Of a stretch of 64,000 bases of DNA, positions 1 through 7,968 are shown in pieces; position 1 is the first letter of the stretch; every line of letters begins with the position of its first letter. Below the pieces are notes generated by a model, which searched no databases, was not told the DNA's origin, and saw only the letters and a program-made list of their open reading frames with translations. The stretch is from CAYUZU01 sp964448675 (GTDB lineage Bacteria > Planctomycetota > Phycisphaerae > UBA1845 > Fen-1342), in assembly GCA_964448675.1 (NCBI GenBank), contig CAYUZU010000005.1:124001-188000 (forward strand), in the 5' to 3' direction. The position numbers and the translations under genes are program-made.

Positions 1-654
1 GCGGCGATCAAAAAGGTGGCGGTCGATGAGGAAGTACTCCTGCTCGCAGCCGAGGGTGGTAATGACCTGCGAGACGTCCTCGTCGGTGCCGAAGATACGG
101 AGGATGCGCATGGCCTGTTCGCTGACGGCCTGGATCGAGCGCAGCAGCGGGGTCTTCTTGTCGAGCGCCTCGCCGGTCCACGAGACGAAGGCGGTCGGGA
201 TGCACAGTGTGGCGCTGTCTTCGGTCTTGAAGATGAACGCGGGGCTGGTGGCGTCCCAGGCGGTGTAGCCGCGGGCCTCGAACGTCTCGCGGATGCCGCC
301 GGAGGGGAACGAGCTGGCGTCGGGCTCACCCTGGACGAGCTGCTCGGCGGAGAAGGCCTCCATGGCGCCGCCATCGCGGCTGGGGGAGAGGAAGGCGTCG
401 TGCTTCTCGGCGGTAGAGCCGGTGAGTGGCTGGAACCAGTGGGTGTAATGGGTGGCGCCGTGCTCGAGGGCCCAGGCCTTCATGGCGGCGGCGACGATGC
501 CGGCGACGGCGGGATCGGGCGGCAGGCCGCGCTGCATGGTCTGCATGAGCTTTTCCTGCACGTCGGCGGGGAGATGACGGCGCATCACCTCGCAGTTGAA
601 CGTCAGGTTGCCGTAGGTTTCCGATAGATTCACCGCGCTCGCGCCATTGTTCAT
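1..654 (-). CDS. glnN: Glutamine synthetase type III, N-terminal part (cut by window edge)
   Basis: The minus frame is open from ATG 654 to base 1 (218 codons) and runs off the window, so only the 5' part is present. The translation has the GSIII N-terminal domain (TYGNLTFNCEVM, then GATHYTHWFQPLTGSTAEKH at about residues 66-85, then SFPSGGIRETFEARGYTAWD) and enters the catalytic domain with EQEYFLID at about 204-211, whose glutamates belong to the metal site. GSIII makes glutamine from glutamate, ammonia and ATP in the cytoplasm as a large oligomer. The start is backed by GGAGGAG about 10 nt upstream. Full-length GSIII is about 700 residues, so roughly two thirds lies outside. The family call is firm. 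Confidence 0.93.
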   Translation of the reverse strand, partial: MNNGASAVNLSETYGNLTFNCEVMRRHLPADVQEKLMQTMQRGLPPDPAVAGIVAAAMKAWALEHGATHYTHWFQPLTGSTAEKHDAFLSPSRDGGAMEAFSAEQLVQGEPDASSFPSGGIRETFEARGYTAWDATSPAFIFKTEDSATLCIPTAFVSWTGEALDKKTPLLRSIQAVSEQAMRILRIFGTDEDVSQVITTLGCEQEYFLIDRHLFDRR

Positions 655-904
655 GGACCTGGCTCCTCCGTGATCCGCAAATGGGCGGGCCGGAGCCCGC
701 GCCTGCACATAGCAACACCCTCAGCCCGGGCCGCGGGCAACGCGGCAAAGGCTGTGGAAGCGTAGATTGACCACCGTCCGGCACCGGGGCCGGACAGACA
801 AACCGGACACGCTACATATATTCGGCTGGTCGAACAAGCAAAACTCGGTTTTTCCGGGGGTGTATTACGGTTTTCCGTAGTGGGGCGGCGCCGCCGGGCG
901 GCGG
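655..904. other. Spacer upstream of glnN
   Basis: This 250-bp spacer separates two minus-strand genes and should hold the glnN control region. On the minus strand there is a TATATG hexamer with a poor -35 (TTTTGC, 17 bp away) and a small TACGG-AAAA-CCGTA hairpin near 877-890. No convincing operator or sigma-54 site is visible. Long open frames overlapping it look like composition-driven shadows. Confidence 0.4.
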
Positions 905-1648
905 CTACGACGAGGTTTCGGGCGCGAGGCTGGGGCGCGGGCGGCGCGGGTCGAGTTCGGGGCGACAGTTCGTGCCGAAGCCGGCGAGTCGACGGCGCAG
1001 GATCATCTGCCAGAGGTGCTGGCGGCCCATGTGGAAGAAATAGCCCGGTGCGAAGCGGCGCCGGTGGAGCTCGGCCAGGCGCAGGGCGGCGAGAAAGCTG
1101 GTGGGGCCGTCGAAGGGCGGCAGTAACTGGTAGCTGGCGTCGAGGTAGCCACGGATGTGGGCGTCGACGCCGACGTAGGGCGTGAGGCCGTGCGCGCGGG
1201 CAAAGTGGTCGGCGCGGCGATCTTCCCAGGGGAGCACGTTTTGCGCGTTGAAGACCTCGATGGCGTCGATCTGCGGGAGGATGCGGCGCAGGCCGGCGTC
1301 GCCGAGCGTGCCGTCGCAAAGGGTCGCGAAGGGATGCGGGGCGAGCACGAGGCCGCCCTGGTCGCGGATCTGGGCGACGGTTTCTTCGGCGGAGAGGCCG
1401 GGCGGGATGCGGTGTTGGAGGAAGAGGCCGATGATGTGGCCGTCGGCCGAGGAGACCTCTTCACCGACGATGATCTGGACGCCGCCGATCTCGCGGGCGG
1501 CGCGGGCGCCGTCGATTTCGTCGTGGTCGGTGATGGCGAGGCAGTCGACGCCGCGCTGGCGGGCGAGGTCGACCAGCTCGGCGGGCGAGGCGTTGCAGTC
1601 GAACGAGTAGTTCGTGTGAACGTGGATGACGGTCTTGCGCGTGGACAT
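905..1648 (-). CDS. PHP-domain metal-dependent phosphoesterase
   Basis: A 247-residue protein with the polymerase-and-histidinol-phosphatase fold. The metal ligands are in order: HVH (H9, H11), TDHDE (D41, H42, D43), GEE (E63-E64) with H71, APHPF (H105) and VDAH (D162, H164). Such stand-alone PHP proteins are hydrolases, often acting on phosphoesters such as 3',5'-bisphosphonucleosides; the substrate cannot be read here. The last ~60 residues are arginine-rich and less conserved. No strong Shine-Dalgarno precedes ATG 1648, but the conserved HVHTN motif starts at residue 9, so the start is close to right. The gene is divergent from the methionine operon. Confidence 0.85.
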   Translation of the reverse strand: MSTRKTVIHVHTNYSFDCNASPAELVDLARQRGVDCLAITDHDEIDGARAAREIGGVQIIVGEEVSSADGHIIGLFLQHRIPPGLSAEETVAQIRDQGGLVLAPHPFATLCDGTLGDAGLRRILPQIDAIEVFNAQNVLPWEDRRADHFARAHGLTPYVGVDAHIRGYLDASYQLLPPFDGPTSFLAALRLAELHRRRFAPGYFFHMGRQHLWQMILRRRLAGFGTNCRPELDPRRPRPSLAPETSS

Positions 1649-1865
1649 CGCTCGTGGAACCGTGGTGCTCGGATTCTCGTTGGGAAGCCGCTACCCGTCT
1701 TTTCGGTCGGATCGACCCGCGGCGACACTGCGAGCTTAGCGACGCGGGCCGCGGAATCCAAGTGCAGGCCCGAATTGTGCGGCAAATCCGCGGCGAGGCG
1801 GGGCCAGCGGACATGGGCAGCGGAATGTCGGCGGCGGGAGGCCGCGCAGAAAAAGCGAGTACTGA

Positions 1866-1894
1866 TTGACCCGCGGGGGGCCGATGTCTATAGT
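1866..1894 (+). promoter_or_regulatory. Sigma-70-type promoter of the methionine operon
   Basis: TTGACC at 1866-1871 and TATAGT at 1889-1894 are separated by exactly 17 bp. The predicted start near 1901 lies about 16 nt before the first helix of the SAM riboswitch, the arrangement expected for a riboswitch-controlled leader. Confidence 0.75.
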
Positions 1895-1916
1895 GACTGC
1901 CAGATCTTTGAAATTG

Positions 1917-2026
1917 TGGCCCTTATCAAGAGTAGCCGAGGGAACAGGCCCGAAGACGCTACAGCAACCTGGCGCCCCCAAGCCAAGGTGCTAATTCCTG
2001 CCCATCACAGGGAGAGATGATGGCCG
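1917..2026 (+). ncRNA. SAM-I riboswitch (S-box leader)
   Basis: The leader contains the S-box signature blocks in order: CTTATCAAGAGTAGC, GAGGGAACAGGCCCGAAGA, CAGCAACCTGGC, AAGGTGCTAATTCC, and a closing GAGATGATGGCC. The outer helix P1 forms between GGCCCTTATC (about 1918-1927) and GATGATGGCC (about 2017-2026) with one mismatch. SAM-I riboswitches bind S-adenosylmethionine and shut off methionine-synthesis genes, which fits the downstream hom, aspartate kinase, metY and metXW. Downstream, GGCCA-GCAC-TGGCC forms a small helix, but no T-tract terminator is visible before hom, so the switch may act on translation or through a less canonical terminator. Confidence 0.92.
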
Positions 2027-2254
2027 ATGGCCAGCACTGGCCTGCTGACGGATCTTCCAATCTTCCAACCTGAGACCGATGAAGGTTTGCTCAGCCCCCA
2101 GTCCCCTGAAGCCCAGCCCTGGTGCATCGATTTCGCGCTGACGCACGTCGTCAGGGGCCACCGCGAGTGACAACGTGGTTCTGTGAGGACCGGCTGCGGC
2201 CGGACGGAGACATTGCGTGTGTCTGTCCTGGCGGCGGTCGGGCAGGAGTGTGGT
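2027..2254 (+). other. Leader between riboswitch and hom
   Basis: These 228 bp are probably transcribed as the expression-platform part of the leader. They contain a short GGCCA/TGGCC hairpin at 2032-2045, the 8-nt repeat ATCTTCCA-ATCTTCCA at about 2052-2067, and the hom ribosome binding site AGGAG at 2244-2248. An upstream in-frame start at 2183 exists but lacks a binding site and family similarity. Confidence 0.5.
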
Positions 2255-3574
2255 ATGACGTTGCAATCTGTGCATGAGCAGGACGGCGGTGTGGGTGCGA
2301 ATGGCGCGAAGACGATCCGCACGCTGCGTGTCGGGCTGCTTGGATTGGGCGGCGTGGGACAAGCGGTGGCGCGCCAGTGTGCTGCGACGCAGGACGTATT
2401 TGCGGCCAACGGTCTACGGCTGGACGTGCGGGCGGCGCTGGTGCGGGATGTGCAGCGGCCGCGGGAATACGTGCCGGGGGGCGCCGCGTTGGTGAGCGAC
2501 GCCGACGCGTTCTTCGGCCACGAGTACGACCTGGTGATCGAGGCGCTGGGCGGTGTGGCGCCCGCGTTCGAGCTGGTGCAAAGGGCGCTGGCGGCCGGGA
2601 CGCCGGTGGTGACAGCGAACAAGTCGCTGGTGGCGGCGCGCGGCGAGGCGTTGTTCGAGGCGGCGGCGCAGCACGACACGCACCTGTTATGCGAGGCGGC
2701 GGTGATTGCGGGCATGCCGCTGCTGACACTGTTGCAGAACCGGCCGCTGGCGGCGCGCGTCGGGCGCCTGTCGGGGATCGTGAACGGGACGACGAACTTC
2801 GTGTTGTCGGCGATGGAGCATCAACGGCTGTCGCTGGTGGACGCGGTGCAGGCGGCGCAGGAGCTGGGCTACGCGGAGCCGGACCCGGCGGCGGACATTC
2901 AGGGCGTGGATGCGGCGGAGAAGCTGGTGATCCTGTTGTTGCACCTGGGTGTGCGCGGCGTGGGGTGTGCGCAGCTGGAGGTGGACGGGATCGAGGATGT
3001 GACAGTCGCGGATTTGCTGAGTGCGCGCGAACTGGGGGGCACGTTGAAGCTCATTGCGCATGCGAACCTGACCCAGGACGCGGTCGCGGCGTATGTCGGG
3101 CCGACGTTCGTGCCGGCCGCGGATCCGCTCGCAAACCTGAACCGGGAGCAGAACGGCGTGCGTATCCAGGGCGTGGAGATCGGGCGGTTGTTCTACAGCG
3201 GACCCGGTGCGGGGCCGGATTTCACGGCATGCACGTTGCTGGACGACGTGATCGAGTTGTTCGTGCAGGGCGCCGCCCTGCGGTCGCCACTGGATCGGAG
3301 TGGGCGGGTGCGCGCGTGCCAGGCACCAACGACGCCTTGGTTTGTGCGGCTGCGCTTCCCCCAAGGCGCGCCGGCGGCGGCGGAGTTGCCGGAGTTTCTG
3401 GCGGCGCAGGGTGTGTGGTTCTGGAAGTCGTTGCCAATCAAGCGCGGCGCGGACGGAGACGTGCAGTACGCGATTACACACGCGGCGAGCCGGACGCAGA
3501 TTCGAACCGCGTTGGAAGCACTCCGCGCGGCGGTGGGTTGCGCTCCGCAGGCGTTTCGCGTTTTGGAGGATTAG
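2255..3574 (+). CDS. hom: Homoserine dehydrogenase
   Basis: A 439-residue enzyme that reduces aspartate semialdehyde to homoserine with NAD(P)H, the branch point to methionine and threonine. The nucleotide-binding glycine motif GLGGVGQ is at about residues 30-36; further family blocks are VVTANKSLVAARG, CEAAVIAGMPLL, GIVNGTTNFVLSAM and GYAEPDPAADIQGVDAAEK, which carries the substrate-binding and catalytic acidic residues. The last ~80 residues have the weak pattern of a regulatory ACT domain. ATG 2255 follows AGGAG by 6 nt. It is the first gene behind the SAM riboswitch and is followed after 2 nt by the kinase gene. Confidence 0.95.
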   Translation: MTLQSVHEQDGGVGANGAKTIRTLRVGLLGLGGVGQAVARQCAATQDVFAANGLRLDVRAALVRDVQRPREYVPGGAALVSDADAFFGHEYDLVIEALGGVAPAFELVQRALAAGTPVVTANKSLVAARGEALFEAAAQHDTHLLCEAAVIAGMPLLTLLQNRPLAARVGRLSGIVNGTTNFVLSAMEHQRLSLVDAVQAAQELGYAEPDPAADIQGVDAAEKLVILLLHLGVRGVGCAQLEVDGIEDVTVADLLSARELGGTLKLIAHANLTQDAVAAYVGPTFVPAADPLANLNREQNGVRIQGVEIGRLFYSGPGAGPDFTACTLLDDVIELFVQGAALRSPLDRSGRVRACQAPTTPWFVRLRFPQGAPAAAELPEFLAAQGVWFWKSLPIKRGADGDVQYAITHAASRTQIRTALEALRAAVGCAPQAFRVLED

Positions 3575-3576
3575 GG

Positions 3577-4380
3577 ATGCAGGCAGAAAGTGACATTCGG
3601 ACGCGGGTGATCAAGCTGGGCGGGTCGATCCTGACCGGGCCGCAGGCGTATGCCGATTGTGCGGCGTGGTTGTGCGAGCGGCGCGAGCAGGATCCGCAGC
3701 ACCGATTCGTGGTGGTGGTCTCGGCGCAGCTCGGCACGACCGACGCGCTGCTGAAGCAGTCTCAGCAGATCATGCCGGAGCCGGATGCGGCAGCGCTGGA
3801 TCTGTTGTGGTCGACGGGCGAATTGCAGTCCGTGGCGCTGCTGACGCTGCACCTGCAACGGATGGGCGTCGCGGCGGTCGGCCTCAACGCGCACGAATGC
3901 GGGTTGATTTCGCCGGCGGGGCAGCGTGACGCGCACGCGATCCGCATCAACACGCTGCACTTGCGGTATCGGCTCACGCGGCATCCGGTGGTGGTGGTGC
4001 CGGGGTTCCTGGCGCGCGGGCCGTTTGACACGGTGGTGACGCTGGGGCGCGGCGGGTCGGATCTGACGGCGGTGTTGCTGGCGGCGGGGCTGCGGGCGGA
4101 TTGTTGTGAGTTGATCAAGGATGTGCCGGGGTACTTCGACAAGGACCCCAATCGCTTCTCGGATGCGGCGCCACTGGCGGCGCTGGGCTATGGAGAGGCG
4201 TTGCGGATGGCGGCCGCGGGCTGTGACCTGGTGCAGACGGCGGCGATCGAGGCGGCGGCGCGCACCGACACGCCGTTGATCGTGCGCAGCATGAGCGAGC
4301 GGTCCGCGCACACGGTTGTTTCGGACAAGGGGAGTGCCGTGACGGCGCTGCGGGCGCGCGGCGCGCAGGCGGCAGGATAG
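3577..4380 (+). CDS. Aspartate kinase-like amino-acid kinase without ACT domains
   Basis: A 267-residue amino-acid-kinase-fold protein. KLGGS at 13-17 replaces the usual KFGGTS of aspartokinases, and GRGGSDLTAVLLAAGL followed by KDVPGYFDKDPN matches their aspartate- and ATP-binding loops. It stops where the catalytic domain ends; normal aspartokinases add two ACT domains that bind lysine or threonine. The position between hom and metY argues for aspartate phosphorylation dedicated to methionine synthesis and free of end-product inhibition, with control left to the riboswitch (inference). ATG 3577 lies 2 nt after the hom stop and has GGAGGA 6 nt upstream. A non-aspartate substrate cannot be excluded. 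Confidence 0.82.
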   Translation: MQAESDIRTRVIKLGGSILTGPQAYADCAAWLCERREQDPQHRFVVVVSAQLGTTDALLKQSQQIMPEPDAAALDLLWSTGELQSVALLTLHLQRMGVAAVGLNAHECGLISPAGQRDAHAIRINTLHLRYRLTRHPVVVVPGFLARGPFDTVVTLGRGGSDLTAVLLAAGLRADCCELIKDVPGYFDKDPNRFSDAAPLAALGYGEALRMAAAGCDLVQTAAIEAAARTDTPLIVRSMSERSAHTVVSDKGSAVTALRARGAQAAG

Positions 4381-4390
4381 GGAGCATGAC

Positions 4391-5695
4391 ATGGCCGAAG
4401 GGATGACGACGGGATTGGGCACGCGCTGCCTGCACGCGGGGCACACGCCGGACGCGGAGACGCTGTCGCGCGCGGTGCCGATCCATGCGACGACGAGTTA
4501 CGTTTTTCGCGATACGGCTCACGCGGCGAACCTGTTCGCACTGAAGGAGTTCGGCAACATCTACAGCCGGATCATGAACCCGACGTGTGACGCGCTGGAA
4601 CAGCGGCTGGCGGCATTGGACGGTGGTGTGGGCGGCCTGGCGACGGCAAGCGGGCAGTCGGCGATCACGATCGCGCTGCTCAACATCTGCCAGGCGGGGC
4701 AGAACATCGTCTCGTCGAAGAGTCTGTATGGGGGGACGTGGACGCTGTTCACGCAGACGTTCAAGCGGCTGGGGATTGAGGTGCGTTTCTTTGACCCGTT
4801 GGCGCCGGCGGAGATCGCCAAGCTGGTGGACGGCAAGACGCGTTGTGTCTACCTCGAATCGCTTGGCAATCCGAAGAATGACGTGCCGGACTTCGATGAA
4901 ATCGCGCGGGTCGCCCACGAGCGCGGCTTGCCGGTCGTCTGCGACAACACCGTCATGACGCCGATGTTGCTGCGGCCCTTCGACGTCGGGGCGGATATCG
5001 CGGTGTACAGTTGCACGAAGTTCATTGGCGGGCATGGGTTGCACGTCGGCGGCGCGATTGTGGATTCAGGGCGTTTCGACTGGACGGCGGACAAGAGGAA
5101 ATGGCCGGAGTTCAACGAGCCCGACCCGTCGTACCATGGCGTCGTGCTGGCCGAAGCGCTGGCACCGGTGGGCAACATCGCCTACATCGTCCGCTGCCGC
5201 ACGCACCTGCTGCGCGACATGGGCAACTGCATGAGCCCGTTTGCCGCGTTTCTGTTCCTGCAAGGGCTGGAGACGCTCCACCTGCGCATGCCGCGGCATT
5301 GCGAGAACGCAGTGCGCGTCGCGCAGCACCTCCACGAGCACGCTGCGGTTACGTGGGTGAACTACCCGGGGCTCCCGGATCATCCGTCGCACGAACGGGC
5401 GAAGCGTTACCTGCCGCACGGTTGCGGCGCGATCGTCGGATTTGGGATCAAAGGCGGTGCAGCGGCCGGCGCCAAGTTCATCAACGCGGCGAAGCTGATG
5501 TCGCACCTGGCCAACATTGGTGACGCCAAGACGCTGTGCATTCACCCCGCGAGCACGACGCATTCGCAGCTCAGCGAGGACGAGCAGCGGCAGACGGGCG
5601 TGACGCCGGAATTCGTACGACTGTCGATCGGGCTCGAGGATGCGGATGATATCATTGCGGATATCAACCAGGCATTGGAGGCTTCGCAACGATAG
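4391..5695 (+). CDS. metY: O-acetylhomoserine sulfhydrylase
   Basis: A 434-residue PLP enzyme of the Cys/Met-metabolism family that makes homocysteine from O-acetylhomoserine and sulfide. PLP is expected on Lys210 in YSCTKFIGGHG. Other family blocks are YSRIMNPTCDALEQRLA, ATASGQSAITIAL, YLESLGNPKNDVPD, VCDNTVMTP and HPASTTHSQLSEDE. The long sulfhydrylase-type insert (KWPEFNEPDPSYHGVV) separates it from cystathionine gamma-synthase. It follows the kinase gene by 10 bp, and its TAG stop overlaps the probable start region of metXW. Confidence 0.95.
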   Translation: MAEGMTTGLGTRCLHAGHTPDAETLSRAVPIHATTSYVFRDTAHAANLFALKEFGNIYSRIMNPTCDALEQRLAALDGGVGGLATASGQSAITIALLNICQAGQNIVSSKSLYGGTWTLFTQTFKRLGIEVRFFDPLAPAEIAKLVDGKTRCVYLESLGNPKNDVPDFDEIARVAHERGLPVVCDNTVMTPMLLRPFDVGADIAVYSCTKFIGGHGLHVGGAIVDSGRFDWTADKRKWPEFNEPDPSYHGVVLAEALAPVGNIAYIVRCRTHLLRDMGNCMSPFAAFLFLQGLETLHLRMPRHCENAVRVAQHLHEHAAVTWVNYPGLPDHPSHERAKRYLPHGCGAIVGFGIKGGAAAGAKFINAAKLMSHLANIGDAKTLCIHPASTTHSQLSEDEQRQTGVTPEFVRLSIGLEDADDIIADINQALEASQR

Positions 5696-7605
5696 GCACC
5701 GCCCCGGACAAGTCGCTCCCACCCGACAGCGTCGGCTTCGTACGGACCGAGACCGTCACGCTGTTCGAGCCGCCGAACGTGTTGCGGCTGGCGTGCGGCC
5801 GGACACTGGGGCCGATCCAGGTAGCGTACGAAACGTACGGCGATCTGAGCGCCGCGCGTGACAATGCGGTGCTGGTGTTTCATGCACTGACGGGGGATGC
5901 GCACGCGGCGGGGCGGCATGCGGCCGAGGACGCACGCCCGGGCTGGTGGGACGTGATGATCGGCCCGGGCAAGGGGCTCGACACGCGGCGGTACTTCGTG
6001 ATCTGTGCGAACGTGCTGGGTGGGTGCAAGGGCACGACGGGCCCATCGAGCATCAATCCGGCGACGGGCAAGCCGTGGGGGTTGGACTTTCCGGTCATTA
6101 CGATTGAGGACATGGTGAAGGTCCACAAGCGACTGGTGGAGCATCTCGGCATCCAGCGGTTGCTGGCGGTGGTGGGCGGGTCGATGGGGGGCATGCAGGC
6201 GCTGGAATGGGCGGTGCGCTATCCGGACAGTGCGCGGGCGGTGATCGCGATCGCGACGACGGCGCGGCTGAACGCGCAGTCGATCGCGTTTGATGCGGTC
6301 GGTCGCAACGCGATTCTGGCGGATGCGAACTTCGCGGGGGGGCAATATCACGATGTGGCGCCGCCGAACCGCGGGCTGGCGATTGCGCGGATGGTGGGGC
6401 ACATCACGTACCTGTCCGAGGAGACGATGCACCGCAAGTTCGGTCGCGAGCTGCGCGACGCCGAGCGGTATCGGTACGACTTCACGAGCGAGTTCTCGGT
6501 CGAGACGTATCTGGATCACCAGGGGGCGAAGTTCGTCGAGCGTTTTGATGCGAATAGCTACCTGTATATCACCAAGGCGATGGACTATTACGATCTGACG
6601 GCGCGGCGCGGGTCGCTCACGGCGGCGCTTGCGGACGTGCAGGCGAACTTCCTGGTGATCAGTTTTCGCAGCGACTGGCTTTTTACGCCGGCGCAGTCGC
6701 GGCAGATCGTCGCGGCGCTGGTCGCGGGGGACAAGACGGTGAGTTACTTCGATGTGGATTCGCCTTATGGGCATGATGCGTTTTTGCTGGAGCCGGAGTT
6801 GCTGGGGCGGTTGATCGGGTCGCACCTGGCAGCGGTGGCGGAGCGGCCGCGGCGCGATGGCGGTGTCGAGCGCATCGCTGACGCTGGCGAGTGCGACACG
6901 ACTGCCCCCCGTGCAGGTGTGCGGGTGGATTTTGAGCAGATCGAGCGAGTCATCAAGCCCCGCGCGCGCGTGCTGGACCTGGGGTGTGGCAGCGGGCGGT
7001 TGTTGTGGCGACTGGCGGAAACGCGACAGGTGGTGGGCCTCGGCGTGGAGCGGGACGATGAGGCGGTGCTGCGGTGTATCGAGCGCGGGCTGCGCGTGAT
7101 TCATGGGGACCTGGGGGAAGAGTTGGCGAAGCTGGCGGAGAAATCGTTCGATTACGTGATTCTGTCGCAAACGCTGCCGACGCTGGCGGAGCCGGGGGCA
7201 GTGCTGGATCAGATGCTGCGGGTGGGGCGGACGGCGATCGTGAGCTTTGCGAACTGTGCGCACTGGCGGCGGCGGCTGGCGCTGCTGGGCGGGCGTGCGC
7301 CGGGTCGTGGCGATGAATCGGCCGGGGGTGCAGATAGATCGAACAGCGACGCCCGGGCCGGTGACGACGGCCTGGTGGCCGCCAGCGGCGCTGCGTGGCA
7401 GCGGGCGCCGCAGGCGCGCGAGCTGTCCATTCGGGACTTCGACGATTATTGTGCCGCGGGCGGCATTGGTGTGCTCGAGCGGATCGTGTTGAACGGCTGC
7501 GGGCGGCGCGTGCGCCGGCTGGCGAATCTCTGTGGGACGCAGGCGGTGTACGTCTTGGCGGGATCCGGGATCGGGGATCCGGGAAGAGAAGAAGTGACGC
7601 AGTGA
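5692..7605 (+). CDS. metX: Homoserine O-acetyltransferase MetX fused to MetW
   Basis: One frame encodes two proteins usually made separately. Counting from GTG 5779, residues 1-355 are MetX, an alpha/beta-hydrolase acetylating homoserine: GGSMGGMQ (S135), SDW (D299) and GHD (H332) form the triad. Residues about 380-600 are MetW with the methyltransferase-type motif DLGCGSG (400-406) and an extra glycine/alanine-rich loop near 510-550. Family homology (SVGFVRTE) begins at 5728, upstream of GTG 5779, yet the frame has no ATG, GTG or TTG there. GGAGG at 5677-5681 is ideally placed for ACG 5689 or ATA 5692, so I take a non-canonical start at the metY stop. The C-terminal tail reads into short repeats. 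Confidence 0.85.
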   Translation: MGTAPDKSLPPDSVGFVRTETVTLFEPPNVLRLACGRTLGPIQVAYETYGDLSAARDNAVLVFHALTGDAHAAGRHAAEDARPGWWDVMIGPGKGLDTRRYFVICANVLGGCKGTTGPSSINPATGKPWGLDFPVITIEDMVKVHKRLVEHLGIQRLLAVVGGSMGGMQALEWAVRYPDSARAVIAIATTARLNAQSIAFDAVGRNAILADANFAGGQYHDVAPPNRGLAIARMVGHITYLSEETMHRKFGRELRDAERYRYDFTSEFSVETYLDHQGAKFVERFDANSYLYITKAMDYYDLTARRGSLTAALADVQANFLVISFRSDWLFTPAQSRQIVAALVAGDKTVSYFDVDSPYGHDAFLLEPELLGRLIGSHLAAVAERPRRDGGVERIADAGECDTTAPRAGVRVDFEQIERVIKPRARVLDLGCGSGRLLWRLAETRQVVGLGVERDDEAVLRCIERGLRVIHGDLGEELAKLAEKSFDYVILSQTLPTLAEPGAVLDQMLRVGRTAIVSFANCAHWRRRLALLGGRAPGRGDESAGGADRSNSDARAGDDGLVAASGAAWQRAPQARELSIRDFDDYCAAGGIGVLERIVLNGCGRRVRRLANLCGTQAVYVLAGSGIGDPGREEVTQ

Positions 7606-7700
7606 CGGAGTGACGAAGTGGGGAAAAAGCGACGAAGCGACGGAGCGACGGAGGGGAGGGATTGAGGGTTGAGAAGAAACGACGGAGCGACAAAGGGTAG
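7594..7700. repeat. 8-nt-period repeat tract after metXW
   Basis: Runs of GTGACGCA-GTGACGGA-GTGACGAA and GCGACGAA-GCGACGGA-GCGACGGA follow or overlap the metXW stop. The 18-mer AAGCGACGAAGCGACGGA at 7627-7644 recurs exactly at 38893-38910, and a related tract lies at 22438-22480. Each is placed just after the 3' end of a plus-strand gene. No function is evident. Confidence 0.7.
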
Positions 7701-7968
7701 GGCGGGTTTCACCCGCCGGAATTCGACCGCGGAGGCGCGCCACAGGTGGTGCGAGAAGGGACTCTCGTACCAGCGAGTCTCGTAACAGCAGCAAGCGATT
7801 GAGCCGCAGTTTCAGACGCGGAGCAGCGGCACAACGGGGGCCAGCGGCGTGAGCACCTTGGAGGGTTCGTTGAAAGCGGCGGTGCCGCACACACCCTCCC
7901 CCGACCCCTCCCTGGGAGGGAGGGGGCCTGCGCGTCGCCTTGTGCGACAAGATGTGTCGGTGCTGCCG
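7701..7968. other. Convergent spacer between metXW and the phosphoesterase
   Basis: No credible gene. It holds repeat remnants (GTACCAGCGAGTCTCGTAACAG at about 7767-7788, related to the GTACCAG units at 60 kb) and a strong GC hairpin at 7905-7925. Confidence 0.5.
7905..7925. terminator. GC-rich hairpin between convergent genes
   Basis: CCCCTCCCT (7905-7913) and AGGGAGGGG (7917-7925) form a perfect 9-bp stem with a GGG loop, between metXW (plus) and the phosphoesterase (minus). There is no T-tract on either side, so it is a weak intrinsic terminator at best, or a dispersed hairpin repeat. Confidence 0.4.

Noticed and set aside
651..1319. Arginine/proline-rich minus-strand frame between glnN and the PHP gene
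   Set aside because: It overlaps the PHP gene in another frame and lacks similarity or a binding site.
7594..7790. Possible CRISPR array
   Set aside because: The repeat unit is 8 nt with no spacers, and no cas genes are present.
7905..7925. Confident intrinsic terminator for metXW
   Set aside because: The stem is excellent but no T-tract follows on either strand, so it is listed only at low confidence.
5542..7950. A very long open frame on the minus strand (about 800 codons)
   Set aside because: It is antisense to metXW, which has clear family motifs; its translation is arginine/proline-rich with no domain, typical of shadows in GC-rich DNA.
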